From Platycnemis pennipes (lineage: Eukaryota > Arthropoda > Insecta > Odonata > Platycnemididae), in the NCBI GenBank assembly GCA_933228895.1, contig OW121856.1, forward strand, positions 14,773,805 to 14,837,804: a DNA stretch of 64,000 nt. Direction: 5' to 3'. The notes beneath the pieces were generated by a model. The model made no database searches. It was not told where the DNA came from and saw nothing but the letters and a program-made list of their open reading frames with translations. Numbering within the stretch: the stretch's first letter is position 1; the number at the start of each line of letters is the position of its first letter. Shown here in pieces: positions 32,359 through 43,529 of this stretch. Both the position numbers and the translations under genes were made by a program.

Positions 32359-32846
32359 GGGTGCTTTCCATTCAAGCGACTCATGCGTCGTCTTGAGTTA
32401 ACTCGCGGAAACTCAAGTCGACTTGTGTCTTCGCGAATGGAAAGCAAGTTTCAGTGCGCAGAAGCTGATGCGCTAAGGACTTTCACGGGGACTCGTGATT
32501 GGTGCGTTTTTGTGGGAAGGAAATTGAATCCACAGATGTTTCCTTCTTGTTACAGCAAGATCGTTACCAATAAACAAAAAAATGAGTTGTAGGATGATTA
32601 ATTAAGAAAATACTTAACTTAAACATTTGTTCTGATTTATCGGTTATTTTCAATATGCCTCTTGCAGACGTATTGCGATTTAGAGCTTGCGCCGTCCTTC
32701 TTTCTTTTTTCAGTAACTCACCATTACCGGTGTGTCACCGTGTGTCGACTCGCGTTTGACACAACAGCGACACACACTGATTGGAAAGCACTACACGCGA
32801 CACAAGTTGACTTGTGTCGACTTGCGTCGATGATTGGAAAGCACCC
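32359..32846. mobile_element. MITE with GGGTGCTTTCC ends and ATT duplication
   Basis: The 488-base element is flanked by ATT on both sides (32356-32358 and 32847-32849). The left end GGGTGCTTTCCATTCAAGCG and the right end, complement of GGGTGCTTTCCAATCATCGA, are inverted repeats of ~32 bases with some mismatches. Further internal ACACAAGTYGACTTGTG palindromes lie near the right end. There is no coding frame of note. Confidence 0.8.
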
Positions 32847-32849
32847 ATT

Positions 32850-33885
32850 ATCGATCGCCTATGATCCTTTCCTTTCATCTTTCCAATCTTCCTAGCATTA
32901 GATCAATTTTTACTGTTTGTCTCGCGCTAGACGCGCATTTAATTATTATGTTATCCACTGGTCAAAATTCGGCCCATTTTAGGGCCAGTAATTTCCTGCC
33001 CTTGCTATCTCCTATTACGCATATCCGCCGCACCTATGTGCTTTTTCAGTTGTTATTGTTATTCCCCTAGTTCGTAGTATTGTTATTGACTTTTGTATTA
33101 AAAAAGAGCTCCAAAAATAAAAAATGAAATAGAAATCAAATAAAATAAATAATTAAATAAACAAAAAAAAATAAATATAAATGAAAATAAAACCCAGCAA
33201 CGGAAAATTAAAAAAATATAAATATAAATAAATCTGGTTATTTTTAAACCGCAGATATAATTTTAAAAAATGAAATAAAATAATAATACTTAAAAAAAAG
33301 TATACGCAAAAGATACATACACTTCAACGCCAATTTTCCCCACTGTTTTTCCCGTTATAAAACTGGTTAAGGTGAGCTAATGTTCACCGGTACATTCTCA
33401 ACGCGCTACCGCGCGCTGCGGACATGTAAGAAGTGGGTAAAAGCGTGAGTGGGCCAGACGATGCACGCACGGAAAATCGATTCCGAATGCGACTAAACAA
33501 CGTGGTAGGGATTTGCCGTTTGATTTCCAATTACCGCCGCGACTACGCGTAATTAAAATGCTCTCTGCTGGACTCCATTCCGGACTTTGCCAGGGATTTG
33601 GGCGTCCGAAGGGCTCCGTGCCAAATAATTACGCGCCATAATGAAGAGCCCAGTCATGCTTATACATACGTACTGGTCATTCAGCGTCCACCTGAAGGCC
33701 TGCGATGGCCGCAAATCGCCGAGAGCACATTAAAAATATAATTCAGATTGAAATGGAGTGAAATCGAATCCCTAAAAAATAAAAAACACCCCCAACAACC
33801 GTTATGTGCTTACTTTTAAAAATTAGCTTCGAACTCAACTACGTGAAAATTAGACTTACAGAGAGAGTAATTCGAATTGACCACT
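32850..33885. other. Unassigned; A-rich low-complexity tract 33105-33310
   Basis: About 200 bases consist mostly of AAATAAA-type repeats. The flanks have no gene that I recognise. 33400-33700 is GC-richer. Confidence 0.4.
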
Positions 33886-33891
33886 CCTTAA

Positions 33892-33955
33892 AGAGGCTCA
33901 ACCGAATTATGAAGTGGGTGTCTATTTTGTGAAAATTTCAGGACACATTTCAGGA
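33892..33955 (-). mobile_element. Solitary end of a family P element
   Basis: TTAA at 33888-33891 is followed by AGAGGCTCAACCGAATTATG and then GTGAAAATTTCAGGACACAT, which matches the right terminus of the family P elements (19411 leftwards, and 34098 onwards). The remainder is missing. A complete copy begins only about 140 bases further on. Confidence 0.75.
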
Positions 33956-34097
33956 AAAAAGTTAATGATGTTATGACAAGAGAGATTTTTACAACAATTG
34001 TTGGGGAATATGACACAGGTAGTATTCAAACACCTCCCATATGATGAGATATGACACAAGTGTGAACAAAGAATGAGGTTGCAATCAGCGGTTTTAA

Positions 34098-35024
34098 AGA
34101 AGTTCCACTGAATTATGAAGTAGGGGAATTTTTGTGAAAATTACAGGACACTTCATTATTTGGCCCTTCTATCGATTGGCAATAAAATAATGAGGTCTTT
34201 CCATCATATGTTTAACGAACAAATACGTTGAAAATCAGCTATTTCATACGTGGTTATGCGGCTGAGCATGGCTCTTGCAATAAAATTTAAGTCAAATGTA
34301 AAGGGAATAGTCGTTTTTACGAAAAATAATACAAAAAGCGCAATTTTCTGTGGAATTTAGCATTATAGAAAATGCTCGCCTTACCATACTTATTAAATTG
34401 ATATTAACAAATGTTTGCTCGAAAGCAGAAAAGACTCAAGTACATGAAAGTGGCGTTACAATATGTTGTTATCATTGGCAACGGTACTTGTGACGGAACC
34501 TGCTTACAAGCCTATTTACTAACTTAATTCAGGAATATATCTTACCAAGGTCCTTATTATATTTTTTATGTGATTTAAATATTTCATTGGTTATTGATAT
34601 GGTGTAATTAATACCAATGCTTCCGGGGATACGTAGCAGTATCATTGTTACCAAACAATTTTCAAAAATACGAATATTAATAAAATTCAAAACAAAGAGT
34701 TGTATTTGTAAGGGAATAGTTTAAAACTAAGTAAGAAGATACTTAACCTATTTAGAGGGATTGAGCATGTATTTTCACTTTGTAAATTAAACGTGGTAAC
34801 AACACCTCAGTCATCTTCCGAAGTCGAAATGAGTTAAAAGAGCTTGTTTAAAATAGAAGGCAACTACATCACGCTATATAATGGCATACTCATAGTATTA
34901 TTGTGTATGCCTTATCACCCTATAGATTTTTTCCATATAAGTGTTTTTCCAGATCGGTATTTGGTCATTAAATCACATAGCTCTTTTACGGAATATTGAA
35001 TCGCGGAGTGACGGTGCAACCTCT
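34098..35024 (-). mobile_element. Family P element, complete, reverse
   Basis: The element is 927 bases between TTAA (34094-34097) and TTAA (35025-35028). It is reverse in orientation compared with 18493-19410 and alignable over the full length: CGATTGGCAATAAAATAATG, GGCAACGGTACTTGTGACGG and GCGGAGTGACGGTGCAACCTC at the far end. It has no coding capacity. It provides the uninterrupted version of the target that was split at 6127. Confidence 0.88.
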
Positions 35025-35054
35025 TTAAGAAGCGCTTGCTCTTATTAGAAACTA

Positions 35055-35930
35055 TATCTTCTTCATCATCATTGGGCAACAATCCTAGGATTGGTTTGAC
35101 GCAGCCCTCCACTCGATTCTTCTATCGGCCAACCTCTTCATATTAACGTAATTCCTCTCTTACACGTCGTTGACTTTTCCTTCGACGATTGTCTTCATCA
35201 GGTTAACGTGTCTTTGGATATGTCCGATTAAGTTGTCCGTCTTATTTTTAGAGTTTTCAGCAGACTTCCCTTTTCTCCCAGTCTTCTTAGGACTTCCTTA
35301 TTACTCACTCGGTCAATCCATTTAATCTTCAGTATTTTTCTGTAGCACCACATTTCGAATGCTTCCACCCTTTTCTTCTCCGCTGCTCTCATCGTCCATG
35401 CCTCACTACCGTAAAGAAACATGCTACAGATGTATGTTCTGATGAACTGTTTCCTTACTCCTACGCTTGTATTTCCTACTCTAAGTAGATTATTCTTTTG
35501 ATAGAATGCCCTCTTTACCTGGGCTATTCTACTAACTATTTCTTTCTTGCTTCGTCCATCGTTGGTTACTCGGGTTCCTAGGTAACAGAACTCTTTCACC
35601 TCTTCAAGTTTTTGTTTTCCTAGTTTATCGTTGATTTTGGCCTCTTCTCTTTTACTTCACACAAATATCTTTTCTTTCCTATTGATCTTCAGCTAATATT
35701 TGACCATTGTCCTTTTCATGCGTATTAGAATCTTATCCAGATCCTTCTCTATCTCTGCTACGAGTGCTATGTCACCGGTGAATCCTCGTATGCTACTGTT
35801 TTCTCCGTGGATATTCACTCTAGAAGGCAAATTATATGTTAATGTCCAAAATCTGTAATAGTAAATGCATGAAAAGGAATAGTTCACCTGAGCGATCTTA
35901 CGTAGCCAACAATTTGTAAACGCCAAATCT
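35055..35930 (-). mobile_element. RTE-like LINE, reverse, long 3' part
   Basis: The minus strand contains GFTGDIALVAEIEKDLDKIL (decayed RT palm, FADD-equivalent), then LGKQKLEEVKEFCYLGTRVT, a GRSKKEIVSRIAQVKRAF segment, NTSVGVRKQFIRTYICSMFL, YGSEAWTMRAAEKKRVEAFE, a MWCYRKILKIKWIDRVSNKE segment and LRRLGEKGSLLKTLK. The last ~60 codons are disrupted, with the central part near 35160 deleted. The noncoding end with GATGATGAAGA lies at about 35058. The open 123-codon frame (35228-35599) is one of the less decayed members of the lineage. Confidence 0.9.
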
Positions 35931-35939
35931 GTTCAACAT

Positions 35940-37030
35940 TTAGGTGTAATGACCACAAAAAGGCTATCGTGCGATAGCCTATTTGTGAGAAGACCCGGAA
36001 ATAATTGGTATCCAGACGAATTACGTTTAATCCGCTTAAAATTCTGCCGCGGAGAGTCGCAAGTTTTTTTAGAAAGCTGCTCCGAAAGATTCGTTGAAAT
36101 TGTTTGAAGCGTTAGGTTGGAAATACGTTACGATTGTATTTTTTGGCAATGACTTACAGAAATATTTGGTGGCGTTATTTCGTCAAGATACTGATAATAT
36201 ATGAAAACACAATTTCATAATATCAGAATAAATATTAAATTTAAAATATGGTAGATAAATAGTGAGATGGAGAGATTAATAACATCATATATCCGCGTGC
36301 AATAAAAGAAATTAATATACGTGACCTAATTTTCGTGGTTGATAATTGATGTATGAGTTGAAAGTGCAAATTTTATACGCTGCCCTGAATGTTGGTTGTC
36401 TGAAATTAGAGGCATTATTGTTCTGTTGCCATGGTGAAAGTATGTAAATAGATCTGCGAAACAACTCTCACATTAGTCCCGCGGCCATTTTTCTCATTGC
36501 TTCTTTATTACCTCGTTCAATTTGGGCATGAGACTTTGTTTTTTTTAGCTTATTCAGCATTGATGGAAAACAGCGAGTAGGACCAGGAATGCAGGTGACT
36601 ATAAAAACAAGATGAATAGGAATGTTAATAGATGCGAGCGAACGAATATGTTTGTTGACTGAAGACAGAGGTTTTTTCAGAACAGATTAAAAATTCACTC
36701 AATTCTGGAAAAGGATGCCGTATCAGGACTTTTAATGATTAAACTGAATGATCAACGAGAAATATACCAGACATCGGTCGTGATCTAAATCCTCGTTGAA
36801 GTTGAAATGAAATTTATTGATGCGACATGGAAAATGAGCATTGCTGGCGAATTAATATTTTGAGACTTTCCCAGTGACAGTGTAATGTGTTTGGATAACT
36901 ATCACAAATACTTGTGGGTGTACAATAAGGACTATCTTTTTTCATTATAAGAAACTTAATATATAACGAGGTGTGAAAATAACTTTCAATGGAAGAAGAC
37001 TTTAAAAAAAGCTGAGGGGATAAAATCAGT
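35940..37030. other. No gene recognised
   Basis: AT-rich DNA without identifiable features. Confidence 0.35.
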
Positions 37031-37032
37031 AA

Positions 37033-37832
37033 AGGCCGTTGTACACGGTATAATTTCTTGTACAAGAACTTGTACGATGCGCAAATTGTATTGTGTACGA
37101 GGTTATCGTACAATTTCTTGTACAATCAATTAGATCATGCTCTATATTTTTGGAGAAACCGTCCAAGATCCACTCCGTAGCTTCTGCGCATGACATGTGA
37201 CGGTAGTGATGCGTTCGTGTAGCATTCGTAAGGTTGGTGTTATGTGTTTGCGATCACTTTTATTCCTATAAGTGTGGCAAAACTTCCATTTTTGTTGTAC
37301 ATATCGTGATATTCTTTGTTGCTTCCATATTATGATATTCTTTGTTGCTTCCATATTGTAACATTCGTCGGTCGCGTTGGAAGTGTTCTATTTCTCAAAA
37401 GATGTGTTGGACACACTGGCAAACATTAAATCTCAGTGAAATTAATATGACGTTATTGAACCAATAATAAATATATGCAACTAGCAAAAACATGATGTTT
37501 GGAGGATAAATGATGGGTTTAATGAGCCGATGAAAGAGTGCAATTAACCAATCGTATAATTTTATTTTATTAATGCTAGGATTACTGGTAACAAATTATC
37601 GTAACCCAGTAACTATGGCAGTTTTTTCAAAATACTATCGACATCGGAATCCGCAATTCAGATGTTCGACAGAATACGATATCTGCGAATGTTATTTGCG
37701 CACAAATTGCATGAAAATCTTTGATCGCGTACGACCGTGAACCAACTTCTTGCACAATTTCTTGGTCAAATCTCGCCGTTCAATTTATGGTACAAGATCT
37801 TGTACATGAAATTGTACCGTGTACAACGACCT
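37033..37832. mobile_element. 800-base MITE-like element, TAA duplication
   Basis: Flanked by TAA at 37030-37032 and 37833-37835. The left end AGGCCGTTGTACACGGTATA and the right end, complement of AGGTCGTTGTACACGGTACA, continue into a shared TTGTACAAGA. The 3-base TWA duplication fits PIF/Harbinger. The ends resemble those of family H (AGGCCGTT.TACACGGT), so it may be a diverged relative. An internal 26-base tandem duplication (GATATTCTTTGTTGCTTCCA) lies at 37308-37359. Confidence 0.82.
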
Positions 37833-37839
37833 TAAGAAG

Positions 37840-38225
37840 TGTCCAGCATCTTTATATGTCAAATAAGGTTATGCCGAGAGGGTTTTGCTTATTATGATAT
37901 TATTCTGCGTGTTGAAGCCCTTCTTGCCGGAATTTTCAGAGGAAAAATAAATTAATCCGTCAAAGATTGTCAGTTCAGGCTACGCTTCTATTTTACTGAG
38001 TAGAATTTTAATTTCCCCTCCCTGAGGAACGCCTTGAGGCTCTGCCGTCTTAGGGTGGAAAAACATGAGGCTTAAAACAATAAAGTTGATCACTGAATTT
38101 CAGGACAAACTCTGATGGACAGTCTAAGGATATGAATCCTAATAAAAGCCACCTCAATAAAACACGTAACTAGTGTCAAATGGTCAAACTAGTGTCACGT
38201 AACTAGTGTCAACACGTAATTAGCG
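37840..38225. other. Unassigned; short AACTAGTGTCA repeats
   Basis: Between about 38166 and 38225 the motif AACTAGTGTCA recurs four times with variations. No gene was found. Confidence 0.45.
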
Positions 38226-38313
38226 TCAATATGAATAGGTTGGCCGATAGAAGAATCGAGTGGAGGGCTACGTCAAACCAATCCTAGGATTGTTGACCGA
38301 TGATGATGATGAG
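38226..38313 (+). mobile_element. RTE-like LINE 3' end
   Basis: TGAATAGGTTGGCCGATAGA, AATCGAGTGGAGGGCTACGT and CCAATCCTAGGATTGTTGAC followed by GATGATGATGA is the family terminus with its ATG tail. The coding part is limited to the final few codons. Confidence 0.85.
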
Positions 38314-38319
38314 TGTTAA

Positions 38320-39080
38320 ATGAGTAGATTATTTTGAATGAATCATATCTTTATCACCTATTGGTTATTCATAGAGCGCAAATTAATATACCCTGTCAAA
38401 TGTTTAAAAAATGATCTTTCATGACACCATCATTCCTTCAAAATTCAGCTATTATATAACCTTTTCTCCCTGCTCACAATGAAATTCGATCAATGATTCT
38501 AAAAAGTCATTCAAATATATGGCAGAATAAACGTATATTCTAGTAGACTAATAGCATCCCCTGCGTCTAAACACTCTGATACATTTACGATATAGTCTAG
38601 TCTTTTCAATCACTAAATTAATATTCCCAAAGGTTGATATGATTGTTAAGGTAAGATTTCGTCTAATACTTAGCCGAAAAGCACGTTAAATTCAATCTTG
38701 AGAGAGTGCAAGGCGGTACCCAGAAAGTTATTGAGATCGCCTTCGATGTTTAGCATTTAAACATTTACCAATATATGGAAGTGTCAGCCCTGCAAGATAG
38801 TTGCTCGAAATTGGGACGTTTCTTTGTATGTGAAATTGCCGTGTTCCCTGTGAAAATTTGGATGACTTTAAAGTGAAACCAGTGTTGAAATTACTATGCG
38901 ATAGCTTACTCGAGGGTAATGCATGGTTTGTATGTACTCTATCTGCCACACACCTTTGTGGTGGTTCCTAGGTTCCCCAATGGACTTGGATAAGTGATGC
39001 TGATGAAAATCATGCAGCTTTGACTTAGCTGAAGACATCCAAAGGGTCTTAGATTTGAAACCAGTGCCTCTGCGGCCAAT
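38320..39080. other. Unassigned, with a CR1 hairpin relic at 38941
   Basis: TCTGCCACACACCTTTGTGG near 38940 is the core of the CR1 3' hairpin with its right arm damaged. A possible CR1 origin extends a few dozen bases upstream (GCATGGTTTGTATG). Otherwise nothing is assigned. Confidence 0.4.
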
Positions 39081-39081
39081 T

Positions 39082-39615
39082 GGGCGTTTACCATATTTTT
39101 TAATTGCCAAATATGATAGAGTTTGTAAAATAAAAAGACCCGTATTTTTCCGTTTTTTGATCCGTCAATTATTTCTCGAGTTATAAGCGGCAAAAACTGA
39201 TGTTTTTATCCCTTTCGGAAAAGTGGGTGTGGTGCAACCTCTGACGTAGGTATATCGACTTCGTCCAATCACAACTAAGCCCGCGAATCTACTTCGCCTT
39301 ATCGCAAAGGGGGGGACACAGCTGGCTCTCCCAATGGGAGCGATTGCGACAGGATCTGTGCGAGCAGATCTTCACCGAGAACCCCCCTCCACTCCCTTCC
39401 CTTCCCATAAGAGCAGTCAAGGACGGGGGGAAAATGACGTCAAAGTTATTATAGCAGCTTTTTCGGTGGGCGTCAACCTTTTGCTAATTTTAAATTTTGA
39501 TTTATGAGTGAATAGTTGTGGTTAGAAGATTAACTTTTTCACTAAAATTGTTTTTTCGTTTCCATCGAACAATTTCGTGCACAAAATTGCGATTTCGGTT
39601 CCGAGTAAACGCCCC
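39082..39615 (+). mobile_element. Family G MITE-like element, reference copy
   Basis: The element runs from GGGCGTTTACCATATTTTT to the complementary terminus CCGAGTAAACGCCCC. Landmarks in order are TTTCTCGAGTTATAAGCGGC, TCCAATCACAACTAAGCCCG, GGGGGGACACAGCTG, AATGACGTCAAAG (a CRE-like TGACGTCA core) and GATTTATGAGTGAATAG. It has no coding potential beyond short frames shared among copies by sequence homology. A target duplication is not clear. Confidence 0.85.
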
Positions 39616-39619
39616 TATT

Positions 39620-40905
39620 GTGCCAAGGATCTGCGTAGAGATCTATCTTGAAAACTATTTCGCAAATTAGCAAAAATGAAAGAGAAGCAAGAAAAATAAT
39701 TCTCACCTCATAAGATGAAACTTACATTTTGTTCGAAAAGGATGAGACGCAAGTAATTAATTTAAATTACTTTCTGAATCTCAGGAAACTATCATTAAAC
39801 CATCGCATTTACCCTTGAAAAAACTGATTAAGAGAAATGTATTGCATATGAAATAATATGTTTCAAGTTGATACAGGGATTAAAACATTTGGATGGGAGA
39901 AATCGCAAACCATATCTCTTTGAAGCCTTGAAAATAAACAAAAAACCTTGAAAGGATGTTTCCCCACAAAATTAACTTAGTGCGGACAAAAGCGTTTCAG
40001 AAGAAAAGAAAGACCTCGTCACCTATTCATAGCAAACAATGCAACGACTGTGAACGTTGACGAAGAAATTATACGTGAGGTGCCAATTATTTGGACAAAA
40101 AAAAAGTACATCCCAAGATAGAAATGCACTGATTCTCATTATAATTTCCATTGGCACTTTTATGCACTAGCCGTACAAAATTAGAGAACTCTGGCAAAAA
40201 AATGAAAAAATGTCAAACTGAGCTTGAATTCACAATCCAGTGATCCTATATCGCCGCTGTTGAAAATTTTCCTTTCACGCCATATACCAGCTACGGCGCT
40301 GGGAACAATCGGAACTTCCTCTTTCGATACTCTCGCTGAGATTTCGACTCCGCTTCGGTAAGCGCCTTCCGCTTCCCCCTTCCCCGAAAGTTTATCCAGT
40401 CCCTAAGGGGTTTTTCCGGAAAAGTTTTCAAAAGGGGTTGCAAACGAATGCGAAACGAAAATAAGTCCTCAGCGCCCACGGAATAAGTCTCTCTCTATGC
40501 GACGGATCGGATGGAAATATATAACCGAACGGATGCTGCATTATGACAAGAACTGCTCATTTAATGACCTGCAGCAGGAAGGAAACTTTGTCGTGGCAGG
40601 CGTTATCATCGGCGAACAGAAGAATGAAAGATGCAGAGAATATGCGCATAGAGGGAGGTGAAATTATGACGCTGGGGTGATTTTTCAACGTCAGAGGTAA
40701 TTTTTTAGTTGAGTTGCGAGGAAGTGAAACGAGAGATTGGCAAAAAGATTCCTTTCCATTAACGATGAGTCAACTCGTTTCCGCTGAGATGAAAAGTGGC
40801 ACAGTTGAAACTAGTCAAATGTAATAGGAAAATAATCAATATATAAAGAAAATAATCGAAGGAAAGGAAAATAATCAAAAATAATCAATTAATTTTCCAC
40901 GGAGA
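39620..40905. other. No gene called; GC-richer part 40250-40600
   Basis: A 62-codon minus-strand frame at 40291-40479 is rich in Arg/Lys without a recognisable domain. The rest is AT-rich. Confidence 0.35.
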
Positions 40906-40913
40906 AAAAATAA

Positions 40914-41713
40914 GCATGCTGCGATTCGCTGGTGACATGGCACTCATAACAGAGACAGAGAGGAATCTGAACAAGACTCTAGTAACCATGGAAAGGACAA
41001 TGGCCAAATATCAGCTGAAGATAAATAAGAAGAAGACTAAGATATTGGTGTGCAGCAAGAAAGAAGAGGAGAAAACCAATGTCAAACTAGGAAAACAAAA
41101 ACTTGAAGAGGTGAAAGAGTTCTGTTGCATAGGAATCCGAGTAACCAACGATGGATGAAGCAAGAAATAAATAGTTAGCAGAATAGCCCAGGCAAAGAGG
41201 GCATTCTATCAAAAGAAGAATCTACTTACAGCAGGAAATACAAGTGTAGAAGTAAGGAAACAGTTCATCAGAACATACATCTGGAGCAGGTTTCTTTACG
41301 GCAGTGAGGCGTGGACAGTGACAGCAGCGGTGAAGAAAAGGGAAGAAGCATTCGAAGTGTGGTGCTACAGAAGATAGCTGAAGATTAAATGGATCGACCG
41401 AGTAAGTAACAAGGAAGTACTAAGAAGAGTAGGAGAAAAGAGCAGTCTGCTGACAACTCTAAAAAGTAGAAGGGACAACTTAATCGGCCATATCTTGAGA
41501 CACGAATGCTTGATGAAGACTATCGTCGAAGGAAAAGTGAACGGGAAGATTGGAAAAGGCAGGCCTCGTATGAGATACATGAAACAGGTTGTGAGGGATG
41601 TAAAAGAGAAGAATTACGTCACAATGAAAAGGTTGGCCGATAGAAGAATCGAGTGGAAAGCTGCGTCAAGCCAATCCTAGGATTGTTGACCATGTATGAT
41701 GATGATGATGAAA
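40914..41713 (+). mobile_element. RTE-like LINE, long 3' part
   Basis: The translation opens in the RT palm with LRFAGDMALITETERNLNKT (FADD replaced by FAGD), then a KYQLKINKKKTKILV segment and LGKQKLEEVKEFCCIGIRVT. After a stop it continues with SRIAQAKRAFYQKKNLL, VRKQFIRTYIWSRFLYGSEA, WCYRR, LKIKWIDRVSNKEVLRRVG, LIGHILRHECLMKT, GKIGKGRPRMRYMKQVV and VKEKNYVTMKRLADRRIEWK. It ends with the family 3' sequence and ATGATGATGATGA. Four or five stops make it inactive. RTE/BovB-group affinity is inferred from these C-terminal motifs and the triplet tail. Confidence 0.9.
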
Positions 41714-41946
41714 GAATTCCAAATATTCTTTGTCTCTACGTCCTTCTCACCATTTTTCTGTTGCCGCACATACGGAAAGAGTAAATGAATGCAGATGAAT
41801 GTTAAAGTACGGATCTGGTGTTATCAGGAAAGCTGGAATTCTTGTCGGTGGCACTAAAGTCCATCCACAGGTCATGTATGTTCATCCATAGGTCTGGTTC
41901 ACTTCAGACAGTTTTTCGATACCTATTCAGCGATTGATAGCAATGT

Positions 41947-42178
41947 AAGATGCTTATCTAACAAATCCTAGTAAATCTCTAAGTAACTTAAGTCAGGGAG
42001 GAACTGGTACTTCCTCTCAACTGACTGTTACAGCCTGCCTAATCCTTTGCCTCTCCGAAAGAAGATGCATATCTAACAAATCCTAGTAAATCTCTGAATA
42101 CCTTAAGTCAGGGAGCAACTGGTACTGCCTCTATACGGGCTGTAACTGCCTGCCTAATTTTTCGCCTCTCCGAAAAAA
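41947..42178 (+). repeat. Two-copy 115-base tandem duplication
   Basis: AAGATGCTTATCTAACAAAT at 41947 recurs as AAGATGCATATCTAACAAAT at 42062. Both units then share CCTAGTAAATCTCT, CTTAAGTCAGGGAG, AACTGGTACT, GCCTGCCTAAT and GCCTCTCCGAAA. The composition shows no coding pattern. Confidence 0.88.
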
Positions 42179-42179
42179 A

Positions 42180-42845
42180 GTGAAAATTTTGGGAAAGAAT
42201 GTGGCAGTAAAAACTCTCCGGAGTTAAATTTCATGTGTTAAGCTACATGCCCAGCAAAAAAGAAATGGTTCACGCCCATTTTGAGGTTTCAGACGAAGTG
42301 GACTGCATAAATTTAGATTGAGTCGCGTTCAATTACCACTGGAAATAAATGGTGACGATTTTTAATCCTTTTAGTGGTATCTCTTTCATTTACGTCAACA
42401 CCATGTAGGGTCATTGAAGGTAGGTGCTCAATCAAGACAAGAAATTAATGGTAAGAGAGGAATGGAATTGAATAGTTGCAATTGGTATCCTACATTGCTA
42501 CTTCTAAGATTTGTTTGCTAGCGTCAATTTCTTGAGGCATCTATTCCTTTACGTAATATTTTCGACCTGATTAGAAATTAACTTTGTGAATGTGCTAGGA
42601 ATGTACTCCTAAGGTAAATAGAGGTTACCCAATCTCTCGAATGCAATGGCAATGTCAATATCATGACAGAAACATGCATATTTTATAGCCATCATCGTCA
42701 ATAACCGTCACAATTGATTAAAGATCTCAAATACAGATTGTTATTGCTATTTAAAGAATATAAGACCGTCTTGGACGCATTTTAAAGACGGATTTGGAAA
42801 AGATGAAGGATAGATACTAGCCAACTTCTTCCTCAGGGTTGTCTT
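42180..42845. other. No gene recognised
   Basis: AT-rich DNA without identifiable features. Confidence 0.35.
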
Positions 42846-42846
42846 G

Positions 42847-43528
42847 AGGCCGTTTTACACGGTCATTGATACTGCGCAGGCTGTTGCGAGAGCATTTGCG
42901 CTAGAAATATTGCACCGTGTAAAGCGACGACTTGCGAGGACAGGCAGCGCCACTGCGCGAACGCTTGCTTGCAAATTGGAACATGTTCTAATCTGATACA
43001 TGCGTTCGCGCAAGTTTGAAGTTTATTTCTCTCACTAGATGGTGCAGATGTAGCGGCAACGAACTGCCTGGGGAATTCTAGCAATTGAATAGGTTGTTGA
43101 CGATTGAATTGGGTGTTTTTGTTTGCACTCAACTCCTTAGTTAGTGACTATAGTGCGATAATGATGAGCTGGGCGATTAATCACGTGGAAGCTTAAATTT
43201 CGTGCGTAAAAGAAGAACTCGTTACCTTGTCCCACATCCCTTCGTTCGTGGTGCAAATTTTGGGCTAATTATACGGGCCTAGGGTCTCCACTATTATGTT
43301 TAGACTATGGCTTAAAACATATTTTAAAGTGGTGGTAATTTATTGCATCTTCTACGTTGCCGCTTCTGAATGGTATATTGTCACTGACGTAATTCACCGA
43401 CGATTGCACCGTGTAAAGCTGTCAAGCAAGCGTCCTCCCAATTTTCTACGTCACGGACTTTCGCATACGACTGCTCAAACGGAATCAACATCAACTTGCG
43501 CAGTTTCAATGACCGTGTTAAACGGCCT
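42847..43528 (+). mobile_element. Family H MITE-like element
   Basis: The 682-base element has the ends AGGCCGTTTTACACGGTCAT and the complement AATGACCGTGTTAAACGGCCT. It aligns with 20382-21115 internally (TATTGCRCCGTGTAAAGCGA, TCACTAGATGGTGCAGA, TATTATGTTTAGACTAT). The flanks are TTG (left) and TTA (right). It is about 50 bases shorter because of internal deletions. Confidence 0.85.
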
Positions 43529-43529
43529 T

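Noticed and set aside
40291..40479. 62-codon Arg/Lys-rich frame as a possible exon
   Set aside because: No homology that I can name, and no paired splice signals that would place it in a gene.
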